Source of the DNA: Streptomyces bicolor
Lineage (GTDB): Bacteria; Actinomycetota; Actinomycetes; Streptomycetales; Streptomycetaceae
NCBI RefSeq assembly: GCF_000719285.1
Contig: NZ_JOFS01000006.1
Span: 298,575-362,574 of the forward strand
Length of the DNA stretch: 64,000 nt
Direction of reading: 5' to 3'
In this document: positions 1 to 8,291 of the stretch, one piece after another
How the letters are laid out: each line of letters starts with the position of its first letter
Position numbering within the stretch: the first letter of the stretch is position 1
Program-made: the position numbers and the translations under genes
Notes under the pieces: generated by a model
Databases searched by the model: none
Told to the model about the DNA's origin: nothing
Seen by the model: the letters and a program-made list of their open reading frames with translations, nothing else

Positions 1-756
1 ATGGAGCGTCGGCACGCGCACCGGCCGCTTCATACGCCGGTTGAACTGGATGCCGTCGGGGCGGGCCAGCGAGCGCACCATCCAGCGGTACGGCTCGATG
101 GAGCAGTGCGCCGTCGACGGGATGCAGATCGCGCGACGGTACGTCTCCACCGCGTCGTCGTCCGGCAGGCGCGGGCCCGACCAGTCCCGGATCAGCCGGC
201 CGGCCAGCGCCCCGTCGTCGGCCGTCAGCTGCCGCTCGGGGAGCCAGGGTCGCTGAAACCCCCAGATGTAGGAACTCGCACTCGTCTGCTTGACGTCCGA
301 GACCATCGCCGAACGCCAGCGCCTCGGGTGCGGCATGGACGCCACCGCGAGCCGCCGTACGAGCTTGGGGCGCATCACGGCCGCCGTCCACGCCAGATAT
401 CCGCCCAGGTCATGGCCGACCAGGGCGGCGTCGGGCTCACCGAGGGAGCGGATCACACCGGTGATGTCGAGGGCGAGGTTGGCCGGGTCGTAACCGCGCG
501 GCGTACGGTCGCTGCCGCCCACGCCCCTGAGGTCCATCGCCACCGCCCGGTAGCCCGCGTCGGCGAGGGCGGTGAGCTGGTGCCGCCAGGTCCACCAGAA
601 CTGGGGGAAGCCGTGCAGCAGCAGCACCAGCGGGCCGTCGCCCATCTCCGCGATGTGGAAGCGCGCACCATTGGCGGCCACGTCCCGGTGAGTCCAGGGA
701 CCGTCAAGTCGTACGACCGAGGCAGGTTGCGCCGAAGGGGTGGCGGGGTCCGTCAT
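1..756 (-). CDS. alpha/beta hydrolase, epoxide hydrolase-like (C-terminus beyond window)
   Basis: A leftward frame of 252 codons starts at ATG 756 and stays open to base 1, so the C-terminus lies outside the window. Seen: an N-terminal strand running into HGFPQFWW (oxyanion-hole region of the alpha/beta hydrolase fold), a WTWRHQLTALADAGYRAVA segment, and the nucleophile elbow VGHDLGGYLAW. The nucleophile is Asp, not Ser, which in this fold points to the epoxide hydrolase/haloalkane dehalogenase branch (family knowledge); the substrate is unknown. Its start codon overlaps the stop of the upstream holin-like gene (ATGA), so translation is probably coupled. The catalytic His and acid would lie in or beyond the missing part. 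Fold assignment is firm, reaction is inferred. Confidence 0.85.
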   Translation of the reverse strand, partial: MTDPATPSAQPASVVRLDGPWTHRDVAANGARFHIAEMGDGPLVLLLHGFPQFWWTWRHQLTALADAGYRAVAMDLRGVGGSDRTPRGYDPANLALDITGVIRSLGEPDAALVGHDLGGYLAWTAAVMRPKLVRRLAVASMPHPRRWRSAMVSDVKQTSASSYIWGFQRPWLPERQLTADDGALAGRLIRDWSGPRLPDDDAVETYRRAICIPSTAHCSIEPYRWMVRSLARPDGIQFNRRMKRPVRVPTLH

Positions 757-1250
757 GACGATGAGCGTGCCACAGCCTCGATGGCCGCGGGCGCCCGGTC
801 CTCCAGCTCCGGCCTCGCGGCCGGACGCGGGTGCGGCTTGGCATTCTGCAGCACGCCCGCCGTCTCCTTCACCGAGGCGGCGACCTTCTGCGGACCCTTG
901 CTCTTCTTGGCCTTCTTCGCGAAGACGACGCCGATCAGCGCGAGGACGAGGGCGATGAGGACATTCGCCGCGAAGGACAGCACGAAGCAGATCGCGAGGT
1001 TCCAGTCGCTCCAGGTCCGAATGCCGTACGCGAGGGCGAAGTTCAGCATCGGCAGGGAGAACAGCAGCACCCCGCCCGCCACCATGAACGCGCCGCCGCT
1101 CGTCGCGCCGCGCTTGACGTCCTGCTTGAGCTGCGCCTTGGCCAGTGCGATCTCGTCGTGCACCAGCGCCGACATCTCGGTCGTCGCCGAGGCGAACAGC
1201 TGGCCGATGCTGCGTTCGGCGCCGACCGGGCTGCCGTCGGGTGCGCTCAT
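753..1250 (-). CDS. holin superfamily III-like small membrane protein
   Basis: 165 residues. The first 45 are polar and helical (SIGQLFASATTEMSALVHDE region). Two hydrophobic helices follow at about residues 50-75 and 80-108, then a basic KKAKKSKG stretch and a charged tail. This is the arrangement of the actinobacterial phage holin family (Phage_holin_3_6) found in many chromosomes with no phage nearby; its cellular role is not established and no phage genes are seen here. The start ATG has GGAG six bases upstream. The gene ends inside the start codon of the hydrolase, suggesting a two-gene operon. Upstream lies a pair of 14-base direct repeats. Confidence 0.8.
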   Translation of the reverse strand: MSAPDGSPVGAERSIGQLFASATTEMSALVHDEIALAKAQLKQDVKRGATSGGAFMVAGGVLLFSLPMLNFALAYGIRTWSDWNLAICFVLSFAANVLIALVLALIGVVFAKKAKKSKGPQKVAASVKETAGVLQNAKPHPRPAARPELEDRAPAAIEAVARSSS

Positions 1251-1268
1251 CGCGGTCTCCCTCGTAGT

Positions 1269-1309
1269 TACGGTTCCGTCTTCTGCCTGACTGCGTACGG
1301 TTCCGTCTT
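1269..1309. repeat. two 14-base direct repeats upstream of the holin-like gene
   Basis: TACGGTTCCGTCTT occurs at 1269-1282 and again at 1296-1309, 27 bases apart, with a weaker third relative (TACCGTCCCGTC) just after. They lie in the 77-base gap between nhaA and the holin-like gene, upstream of the latter on its transcribed strand. Direct repeats at this spacing could be a regulator binding site, but no regulator is identified. Confidence 0.5.
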
Positions 1310-1327
1310 TTGTACCGTCCCGTCAGA

Positions 1328-2767
1328 TCATGCCCGACGCTGCTCCTCCTCGCCTGCCCCGCCCGGCACTTCGGCAAGCGCGTGGCGCGCGGCGGCCTTC
1401 TCCGTGGCGATACGGCGGTGCTCGGCGGCCTTGCGCTCGTAGAGGGCGGCCAGCCGCAGGTGGTACTCCGGCTCGTCCTCCTCGTAGATGTCCGGAATGC
1501 CGCTCTCGTCCTCGTCGCGCTCCTCGTGCTCGACCAGCCTGCGGTACTTGGCGTTACGTATCTTCAGCAGCACGGTGGCCAGCGTCGCCGCGGTGAGTGA
1601 CCCCACCAGTACGGCGGCCTTGACCTCGTCGGTCAACGCGGCGTCACCCGCGAAGGCCAGCTCGCCGATGAGCAGCGAGACGGTGAAGCCGATACCGGCG
1701 AGAGAGGCCACCGCGAACACGTCGGCCCACTCCAGGTCGTCGCTGAGCGAGGCCCTGGTGAAACGTGCCGCCAGCCACGTACCGCCGAAGATGCCGATCG
1801 TCTTGCCGACGACCAGCCCGAGGACGACCCCGAGCGTCTCCGGCTGGGTGAACACATCGCCGAGCGCACCGCCGGAGACGGCGACACCGGCGCTGAACAG
1901 CGCGAACAGGGGTACGGCGAGCCCCGCCGACAGGGGGCGTACGAGATGTTCGATGTGCTCACCGGGGGAGCTCGTCTCGTCCTCGTGCCGGGTGCAGCGC
2001 AGCATCAGGCCCATCGCCACGCCCGCGATGGTGGCGTGGATGCCGCTGTTGTACATCAGCCCCCAGATGACCAGGGCGAGCGGGACGTACACGTACCACC
2101 CGCGTACACCCTTCCTCAGCAGCAGCCAGAAGACGCCCAGCCCGACGACGGCACCCGCGAGCGCGGCGAAGTTGATCCGGTCGGTGAAGAAGATCGCGAT
2201 GATCAGGATCGCGAAGAGGTCGTCGACGACGGCGAGGGTGAGCAGGAAGGCCCGCAGGGCGCTCGGCAGCGAGGTGCCGATGACGGCGAGCACGGCGAGC
2301 GCGAAGGCGATGTCCGTGGCGGTCGGAACCGCCCAGCCGTCGGTCGAGCCGGCCCCGGTGACATTGGTGAGCGTGTAGACGAGCGCGGGCACCGCCATTC
2401 CGCACAACGCGGCGATGACCGGCAGTACGGCCGCCTTGGGATCGCGCAGATCGCCGGCCACCAGCTCACGCTTGAGCTCGATCCCGGCGACGAAGAAGAA
2501 GATCGCGAGGAGCCCGTCGGCGGCCCAGTGCTCGATGGACAGGTTCAGCCCGAGAGCCTCGGGGCCGAGGTGGAAGTGGCCGACCGTCTCGTAACTGTCG
2601 TGCAGCATGGGCACGTTCGCCCAGACCAGCGCCGTGATCGCGGCGATGAGCAGCAGTACGCCACCGACTGTCTCGGTGCGCAGCGCTTCCGTGAGGAAGG
2701 TCCGCTCGGGGAGCGACAGCCGTCCGAGGATCTTGCGGGCGGGAGCGGGGGTGCGGGGCGCGGCCAC
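1328..2767 (-). CDS. nhaA: Na+/H+ antiporter NhaA
   Basis: 479 residues from GTG 2767. Integral membrane exchanger that uses the proton gradient to expel Na+ (and Li+) and maintain internal pH. Seen: EALRTETVGGVLLL at the first helix, the family signature PTATDIAFALAVLAVIG, and the paired aspartates VVDDLFAILIIAIFF that bind cation and proton in E. coli NhaA. About 12 hydrophobic segments, then a charged C-terminal tail of about 70 residues (EDESGIPDIYEEDEPEYH) longer than in E. coli. The frame is open to an ATG at 2803, but GGAGG at 2776-2780 sits 8 bases before GTG 2767, which is preferred. Monocistronic: a terminator separates it from acs. A small dyad lies at its promoter. Confidence 0.93.
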   Translation of the reverse strand: MAAPRTPAPARKILGRLSLPERTFLTEALRTETVGGVLLLIAAITALVWANVPMLHDSYETVGHFHLGPEALGLNLSIEHWAADGLLAIFFFVAGIELKRELVAGDLRDPKAAVLPVIAALCGMAVPALVYTLTNVTGAGSTDGWAVPTATDIAFALAVLAVIGTSLPSALRAFLLTLAVVDDLFAILIIAIFFTDRINFAALAGAVVGLGVFWLLLRKGVRGWYVYVPLALVIWGLMYNSGIHATIAGVAMGLMLRCTRHEDETSSPGEHIEHLVRPLSAGLAVPLFALFSAGVAVSGGALGDVFTQPETLGVVLGLVVGKTIGIFGGTWLAARFTRASLSDDLEWADVFAVASLAGIGFTVSLLIGELAFAGDAALTDEVKAAVLVGSLTAATLATVLLKIRNAKYRRLVEHEERDEDESGIPDIYEEDEPEYHLRLAALYERKAAEHRRIATEKAAARHALAEVPGGAGEEEQRRA

Positions 2768-2848
2768 GGGGGAGACCTCCGGTCGGTGGGCAGGACGGAG
2801 CACATGCCGACCAGACTTCCCGGCGCACCTATGAGTGATGTTGCTTTG

Positions 2849-2863
2849 CTTAGTTTACCTAAG
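2849..2863. promoter_or_regulatory. short dyad in the nhaA upstream region
   Basis: CTTAG-TTTAC-CTAAG, five-base arms with a five-base centre, lies in an AT-rich patch about 80 bases before the nhaA start. It could be part of the promoter or an operator; the arms are short and the regulator is unknown. Confidence 0.35.
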
Positions 2864-2904
2864 TGTGCGCGGGAGTGCATCCGCCGCTGTCCACCGTGCG
2901 TACG

Positions 2905-2943
2905 CGAGGGGCACCCGGCGCGCTTGTAGCCGGGTGCCCCTCG
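2905..2943 (-). terminator. terminator of acs
   Basis: A perfect 15-base-pair stem (arms 2905-2919 and 2929-2943) with a 9-base loop, 27 bases beyond the acs stop. No U-run follows, as is usual for Streptomyces hairpin terminators. It insulates nhaA from acs. Confidence 0.85.
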
Positions 2944-2970
2944 ATGGCCGTAGTCAGTCCTCGGCCGGGC

Positions 2971-4926
2971 TCAGTCCTCGCTCGGCGCAGCCGGGAGCTT
3001 CGCCTGGATGAGGTCCATGACGGTCGAGTCGGTCAGCGTCGTCACGTCACCGAGCTGGCGGTTCTCGGCGACGTCCCGCAGCAGCCGGCGCATGATCTTG
3101 CCGGAGCGGGTCTTCGGCAGCTCGGCCACCGGCAGGATCCGCTTCGGCTTCGCGATCGGGCCGAGCGTGGCGCCGACGTGGTTGCGCAGGTCGGCGACCA
3201 GATGCTCGGTCTCGGCGGCCGTACCGCGCAGGATCACGAAGGCCACGATCGCCTGCCCGGTGGTCTCGTCGGCGGCACCGACGACGGCCGCCTCGGCGAC
3301 GGACGGGTGCGAGACGAGCGCGGACTCGACCTCCGTGGTGGAGATGTTGTGCCCCGACACGAGCATGACGTCGTCGACGCGGCCGAGGAGCCAGATGTCC
3401 CCGTCGTCGTCCTTCTTCGCCCCGTCACCGGCGAAGTACTTGCCCTCGAACCGCGACCAGTACGTGTCGATGAACCGCTGGTCGTCGCCCCAGATGGTGC
3501 GCAGCATCGACGGCCACGGCTCGGTCAGGACCAGGTAGCCGCCACCGCCGTTGGGCACCTCGTTCGCCTCGTCGTCGACGACGGTCGCGGAGATACCGGG
3601 CAGCGGGGTCTGGGCGGAGCCCGGCTTGGTCTCGGTGACACCGGGCAGCGGCGAGATCATCATCGCGCCGGTCTCGGTCTGCCACCAGGTGTCCACGATC
3701 GGCGTCCGGTCCGAGCCGATGTGCTTGCGGTACCAGATCCACGCCTCGGGGTTGATGGGCTCACCCACGGAGCCGAGGACGCGGAGGGAGGACAGGTCGA
3801 ACTTCGCGGGGATGTCGTCGCCCCACTTCATGAACGTACGGATGGCCGTCGGCGCCGTGTACAGGATCGTCACCCCGTACTTCTGCACGATCTCCCAGAA
3901 GCGGCCCTGGTGCGGCGTGTCCGGCGTGCCTTCGTACATCACCTGCGTCGCGCCGTTCGCCAGCGGCCCGTACACGATGTACGAGTGGCCGGTGACCCAG
4001 CCGACGTCGGCGGTGCACCAGTAGACGTCCGTCTCGGGCTTGAGGTCGAAGACCGCGTGGTGGGTGTACGACGCCTGGGTGAGGTAGCCGCCGGAGGTGT
4101 GCAGGATGCCCTTCGGCTTACCCGTCGTACCGGACGTGTAGAGGATGAAGAGCGGCTGCTCGGCGTTGAAGGCCTCGGGGGTGTGCTCGGCGGACTGGCG
4201 CTCGACGATCTCGTGCCACCAGACGTCCCGGCTGTCGTCCCAGGCGACGTCCTGGCCGGTACGCCGGACAACGAGCACATGCTCGACGTTGTCCACCTTG
4301 CCGATGGCCTCGTCCACGGCCGGCTTGAGCGCGGACGGCTTGCCGCGGCGGTAGCCGCCGTCGGAGGTGATGACGACCTTGGCGTCCGCGTCCTGGATAC
4401 GGGTGGCGAGGGCGTCCGCCGAGAAGCCGCCGAAGACGACGGAGTGCGCGGCGCCGATCCTGGCGCAGGCCAGCATCGCGACCGCGGTCTCCGGGATCAT
4501 CGGCATGTAGACCGCGACCCGGTCGCCCTTCTGAACTCCGAGCTCCAGCAGGGCGTTGGCCGCCTTGGAGACCTCGTCCTTGAGCTCGGTGTAGGTGAGG
4601 GCGCGGCTGTCGCCGGGCTCGCCCTCGAAGTGGATGGCGACCCGGTCGCCGTGCCCGGCCTCGACATGCCGGTCCACGCAGTTGTACGCGACGTTGAGCT
4701 CGCCGTCCTTGAACCACTTCGCGAACGGCGGGTTCGACCAGTCCAGTGTCTCCGTCGGCTCCTTGGCCCAGGTCAGCCGACGGGCCTGCTCGGCCCAGAA
4801 GCCGAGCCTGTCAGCCTTGGCCTGTTCATACGCCTCCGCGGTGACGTTGGCATCGTCGGCCAGGTCGGCGGGGGGTGCGAACCTGCGCTCTTCCTTGAGC
4901 AGGTTGGCCAGGCTTTCGTTGCTCAC
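2971..4926 (-). CDS. acs: acetyl-CoA synthetase (acetate-CoA ligase)
   Basis: 651 residues from GTG 4926. Cytosolic enzyme converting acetate, ATP and CoA to acetyl-CoA, AMP and PPi in two half reactions. Seen: the P-loop-like [15 protein letters not shown] near residue 265, the [15 protein letters not shown] region, the adenylation motif DTWWQTETG, the hinge region [17 protein letters not shown], and the C-terminal [13 protein letters not shown] whose second lysine is the catalytic residue that acetyltransferases modify in this family. Length is normal. The open frame extends to ATG 4968, but GGGAG lies 6 bases before GTG 4926 and the product then starts SNESLANLL, as in other streptomycetes. 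A DasR-like box lies 90 bases upstream. Confidence 0.96.
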   Translation of the reverse strand: MSNESLANLLKEERRFAPPADLADDANVTAEAYEQAKADRLGFWAEQARRLTWAKEPTETLDWSNPPFAKWFKDGELNVAYNCVDRHVEAGHGDRVAIHFEGEPGDSRALTYTELKDEVSKAANALLELGVQKGDRVAVYMPMIPETAVAMLACARIGAAHSVVFGGFSADALATRIQDADAKVVITSDGGYRRGKPSALKPAVDEAIGKVDNVEHVLVVRRTGQDVAWDDSRDVWWHEIVERQSAEHTPEAFNAEQPLFILYTSGTTGKPKGILHTSGGYLTQASYTHHAVFDLKPETDVYWCTADVGWVTGHSYIVYGPLANGATQVMYEGTPDTPHQGRFWEIVQKYGVTILYTAPTAIRTFMKWGDDIPAKFDLSSLRVLGSVGEPINPEAWIWYRKHIGSDRTPIVDTWWQTETGAMMISPLPGVTETKPGSAQTPLPGISATVVDDEANEVPNGGGGYLVLTEPWPSMLRTIWGDDQRFIDTYWSRFEGKYFAGDGAKKDDDGDIWLLGRVDDVMLVSGHNISTTEVESALVSHPSVAEAAVVGAADETTGQAIVAFVILRGTAAETEHLVADLRNHVGATLGPIAKPKRILPVAELPKTRSGKIMRRLLRDVAENRQLGDVTTLTDSTVMDLIQAKLPAAPSED

Positions 4927-5013
4927 GACATCTCCCTTTCCCAGGGTGTCCGTTGTGTCCCAGGCCACAGCTCATCAGACCCGGGGGCCCGATGACAAGG
5001 GTCGACGGAAAAT

Positions 5014-5025
5014 TGGTTTAGACCT
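5014..5025. promoter_or_regulatory. DasR-like box upstream of acs
   Basis: TGGTTTAGACCT matches the core of the known DasR operator TGGTCTAGACCA at 10 of 12 positions. It lies about 90 bases upstream of the acs start in an otherwise GC-rich gap. DasR is the GntR-family sensor of aminosugar phosphates; control of acs by it is inferred from this match only. The rest of the 4927-5339 gap holds direct repeats (GCTCGACTCCGT twice, GCCGACCGGG twice) and the SulP terminator, with no gene seen. Confidence 0.4.
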
Positions 5026-5294
5026 GTCGCCGGGTAGGTCCGGGGCTGCTTTTCGGCCCTGGGGTCATCCGTTCCCACGGACGCCGCACGGACCGGGTTC
5101 AGGTCTGTTACCCCTTTCACATTCCACCGAGGCGCAGGTAGACGCCACCCTCAGGTGAAGCCCGGCCTCGGCGCCCGGTGGCGGCAGCAGCGCGGCCGCA
5201 CGGGATGCGCGGCACTGCGCCGACCGGGGCGAGCGGCTTGACGCCGCTCGACTCCGTCGCGCGGCTCGGTGGCGCTCGACTCCGTGCCGACCGG

Positions 5295-5328
5295 GATGCG
5301 TGGCCCATGCGGACCGGGGCCACGCATC
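5295..5328 (-). terminator. terminator of the SulP-carbonic anhydrase gene
   Basis: Twelve-base perfect stem (5295-5306 with 5317-5328), 10-base loop, starting 11 bases past the stop codon of the SulP fusion gene. Confidence 0.75.
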
Positions 5329-5339
5329 ACCGCCCCGCC

Positions 5340-7991
5340 TCACGCCGACAGATCCGCCACCCCCACGTCGTCGAACACCTCGTCCCCGTTCCCCTCGGTG
5401 AGCAGGTACGCCTGTGCCTCGCCCACGTGGAAGTACATCCCGTGCAGTTCCAGCGCCCCTGCCCGCAGAGCCCGGGCCACCGACTCGTGCGCCCGCAGAT
5501 GCTCCAACTGCTGGACCACGTTGGTCAGACAGAGCTGCTCCACCGCGTCGGCCGGTGCCCGCCCGGCGAGCCTGGGCAACGGCCGGCTCTCGTCGGACAT
5601 CCGCTCCAGGCTCGGCAGCCCATGTCGCAGCCACCGCCTGAGCGGGGTCGGCGGGCCGCCGGGCTCGGAACTGAGCAGCGCCTGCATGGCCCCGCAACCG
5701 GAGTGGCCGCACACCGTGATCGACCGCACCCGCAGCACGTCCACGGCGTACTCGATCGCCGCCGCCACCGAGTCGTCCCCGCTCTCCTGGCCCGGCCGGG
5801 GGCACCTCCCGGCGCTGGCTGGGGGAGGAACGAGGTTGCCCACGTTGCGCACCACGAACAGGTCGCCCGGACCACTGGAGGTGATCATCGACGTGACCAG
5901 CCGTGAGTCGGCGCAGGTGAGGAACAGCTGGGAAGGCTGCTGCCCCTCCCGCGCCAGCCGCGCCAGCTCGCCCCGCACCAGGGGTGCGGTGTTGCGCTGG
6001 AACGCGCTGATGCCACGGGCCAGTTGACGCGCGCTCGGCCGGCTGCCGTCGGCTCTGCTCTCGCCGGAGCGTCCGGAGCCGGTGGGACCGCCGGATCCGG
6101 CGGGCTGTCCGGAGCCGGTGGTGCCGGCGGACCCGGTGAGCCCGTCGGCATCGCCGGCCCCGGCCATGGCACCGCTCGCCTCCGCTCCGTCGCCTGTGCC
6201 GGGCTCGCCCGGGATGATGGCGGCCTCGGTGGTGCGGGGCGCGCCGGAACCATCGCTGTCGCCGGCCCCGGTCGCCTGTGCGTCCCAGGTGTGTCCCTCG
6301 CCTCCGCCGTGGGAGGGGACGGAGTCCGGGATCTCGCACTGGTGGTTGCGCCAGGGCGTCCAGGGGTGGCAACGGCAGTCGGCCGACCCGGTGGTGGCGT
6401 GCCCGGCGTCGAGATGGAGGCCGGCCGGTGTTGTCGGTTCACCGATCCGGACCCCGGCTCTGCGGCCGACCAGCTCGACGGTGCCGCCGTGCGCGGAGTG
6501 CGTGTTCTGCCAGTCCTGCAGTGACTCGTACGCCGCGTGGTCCATGAACGACCCGTCCAACTCCACGACGGCGTGGGCGCCTTGGGGAACGAGATGCAGG
6601 GCCCGGCTGAGCCGTGGCACCGCGAGGAACGTCAACTGGCCTCTTACGTGTACGTGATGGACTCCTTCCTTCTCGTCATGCGTGATCCGGGTGCGGGTGA
6701 GGCGGTGCAGGGCGACGGTGACGGCCATGGCGATCCCCAGGACCACGCCCTCCAGGACGCCGAAGAACACCACGCCGAGGGTGGTGACCGCGTACACCAC
6801 CACCTCTCGGTGGCGGGTCACCGTGCGGATGTGGTGCAGGGACACCATCTGGATGCCGACGGCCATCACGAGGGCGGCGAGCGAGGCGAGCGGGATGAGT
6901 TCCAGGATCGGGACCATCAGCAGCGTGGCGACTACTACGAGAACGCCGTGCAGCATCGTGGAGTTCCGGCTGACGGCACCGGCTTGCACATTCGCCGAAC
7001 TGCGCACGGCGACGCCCGCGACCGGCAGCCCGCCGAGCGTGCCGGAGACGATGTTGGCGGCGCCCTGCCCGAGCAGTTCGCGGTCCAGGTGGGAGCGTCC
7101 GACCTGGACGTGCAGGCCGGGACGCGCGGCCACCATCTTGTCCACGGCGACCGCGCCGAGCAGCGACTGCACGCTGCACACCAGGGTGGTGGTCAGCACC
7201 GCGGCGACCAGGCCCAGCACCGGGCCTTCCGGCAGCCCGGCCAGGGCGTGGCTGTGCCAGGAGGGCAGGTCGACCTTGGGCAGGGTCAGGCCGGCGAGCG
7301 AGGCGGCCGAGGTGGCACCGGCGACGGCGACGAGCGCGGCCGGGACCTTGCGCAGAAGACGGCCGGCCCGGCCCGGGATCCGCGGCCAGAGCAGCAGCAG
7401 CGCCAGGGTCAGCGCGCTCACCGACACGGCGGCCGGCCGCAGCTCGGCCAACTGGGCGGGCAGCGCGCGGAGGTTGGCGAGGACCGAGCTCTGCGGGGTG
7501 CCGCCCATGACGATGTGCAGCTGGGCGACGGCGATGGTGACGCCGATGCCGGCGAGCATCCCGTGCACGATGGCGGGGCTCACGGCGAGCGCGCCGCGCG
7601 CCACCCGGAGGGTGCCCAGGCCGAGTTGGGCGAGACCGGCGAGGACGGTGATGGCACAGGTCGTCCGCCAGCCGTACTGATGGATGAGGTCGGCGGTGAC
7701 CACGGTGAGGCCGGCGGCGGGGCCGCTGACCTGGAGCGGGGAACCGCCGAGCCATCCGACGACGAGCCCTCCGACGGCGGCGGCGACGAGGCCTGCCTGG
7801 AGGGGTGCGCCGGTGGCGAGGGCGATGCCCAGGGACAGTGGGAGCGCGATCAGGAAGACCGCGATCGATGCCGACACGTCGGCGCCCGCGATGCGGTTGC
7901 GGCGGGGCCGGGTCGGGGGCGGGCTGGGCGACTCGTGGGTGCGTTCCGCTCGACTCGGGTCGTCGGCGCGGGTGGGGACGCAGGCGGACAT
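5340..7991 (-). CDS. SulP-family anion transporter fused to beta-carbonic anhydrase
   Basis: 883 residues from ATG 7991 (GGAGGAAG lies 9 bases upstream; the longer frame to 8360 is judged noncoding). Order: short polar N-terminus; SulP transporter core with 10-12 membrane helices (ADVSASIAVFLIALPLSLGI at the first, then VSGPAAGLTVV); a STAS domain (VHVRGQLTFLAVPRL, VELDGSFMDH); a Gly/Ser/Thr-rich linker of about 130 residues; and a C-terminal beta-carbonic anhydrase. The zinc ligands are visible as CADSR and CGHSGCGAM. Such fusions are thought to couple bicarbonate uptake to CO2/bicarbonate interconversion; sulfate is an alternative substrate. Odd: an 11-residue insertion after VRNVGNLV, encoded by a dispersed repeat (see 5798-5827). 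Confidence 0.92.
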   Translation of the reverse strand: MSACVPTRADDPSRAERTHESPSPPPTRPRRNRIAGADVSASIAVFLIALPLSLGIALATGAPLQAGLVAAAVGGLVVGWLGGSPLQVSGPAAGLTVVTADLIHQYGWRTTCAITVLAGLAQLGLGTLRVARGALAVSPAIVHGMLAGIGVTIAVAQLHIVMGGTPQSSVLANLRALPAQLAELRPAAVSVSALTLALLLLWPRIPGRAGRLLRKVPAALVAVAGATSAASLAGLTLPKVDLPSWHSHALAGLPEGPVLGLVAAVLTTTLVCSVQSLLGAVAVDKMVAARPGLHVQVGRSHLDRELLGQGAANIVSGTLGGLPVAGVAVRSSANVQAGAVSRNSTMLHGVLVVVATLLMVPILELIPLASLAALVMAVGIQMVSLHHIRTVTRHREVVVYAVTTLGVVFFGVLEGVVLGIAMAVTVALHRLTRTRITHDEKEGVHHVHVRGQLTFLAVPRLSRALHLVPQGAHAVVELDGSFMDHAAYESLQDWQNTHSAHGGTVELVGRRAGVRIGEPTTPAGLHLDAGHATTGSADCRCHPWTPWRNHQCEIPDSVPSHGGGEGHTWDAQATGAGDSDGSGAPRTTEAAIIPGEPGTGDGAEASGAMAGAGDADGLTGSAGTTGSGQPAGSGGPTGSGRSGESRADGSRPSARQLARGISAFQRNTAPLVRGELARLAREGQQPSQLFLTCADSRLVTSMITSSGPGDLFVVRNVGNLVPPPASAGRCPRPGQESGDDSVAAAIEYAVDVLRVRSITVCGHSGCGAMQALLSSEPGGPPTPLRRWLRHGLPSLERMSDESRPLPRLAGRAPADAVEQLCLTNVVQQLEHLRAHESVARALRAGALELHGMYFHVGEAQAYLLTEGNGDEVFDDVGVADLSA
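5798..5827. repeat. dispersed GC-rich repeat inserted in frame inside the carbonic anhydrase domain
   Basis: The stretch reads, on the coding strand, as CTCCCCCAGCC followed by GCGCCGGGAGGTGCCCC, a pattern I recognise as a common streptomycete intergenic repeat. It encodes PPPASAGRCPR between VRNVGNLV and PGQESGDDS, a position where beta-carbonic anhydrases normally run straight on. The insertion keeps the frame. Confidence 0.6.
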
Positions 7992-8166
7992 GTTTCCCGT
8001 CTTCCTCCGGGGCAGCGCGGTCGCGGATCTGGTGGTCCCCCGCTCATGGGCGAGGGGTCGGGTCGCGGCCGTGTGGTCACGGCGTGCAGCGGCGGGATGG
8101 AACAACAGTCGGTAAACGGATCGTAATGCAGAGTAAAGGGCCGGAATAGTTTTTCCGAGCAAATGG

Positions 8167-8222
8167 ACTAATAAATCCCCCTGAAGGGTGAAGTGGCCCA
8201 TTAGTCGGCTTGTCGTACTAAT
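8167..8222. promoter_or_regulatory. three ACTAAT/ATTAGT boxes between divergent genes
   Basis: ACTAAT at 8167-8172, ATTAGT at 8200-8205 and ACTAAT at 8217-8222 alternate in orientation, centres 33 and 17 bases apart, in the AT-richest part of the gap between the SulP fusion (leftward) and the deacetylase-like lipoprotein (rightward). The last two form a 6-base inverted repeat. Possibly a shared operator; no regulator identified. The rest of 7992-8291 shows nothing else. Confidence 0.35.
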
Positions 8223-8291
8223 TCCTTCTCGGTCCCGTGCGACCTTGGCGGCGCTGTCGGCCCCCGAGAGAAGGAAGAAGGTGGACGGAAC

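Noticed and set aside
1..1290. Long rightward open frame over the hydrolase and holin-like genes
   Set aside because: It is antisense to two well-supported genes and encodes an Arg/His/Pro-rich sequence without domains, as expected from GC-rich codon bias.
2863..4995. 710-codon rightward frame opposite acs
   Set aside because: Mirror of the acs coding bias; low-complexity Val/Gly/Arg protein without start signals.
6537..8126. 529-codon rightward frame opposite the SulP gene
   Set aside because: Acidic, Gly/Asp/Gln-rich shadow of a transporter coding strand.
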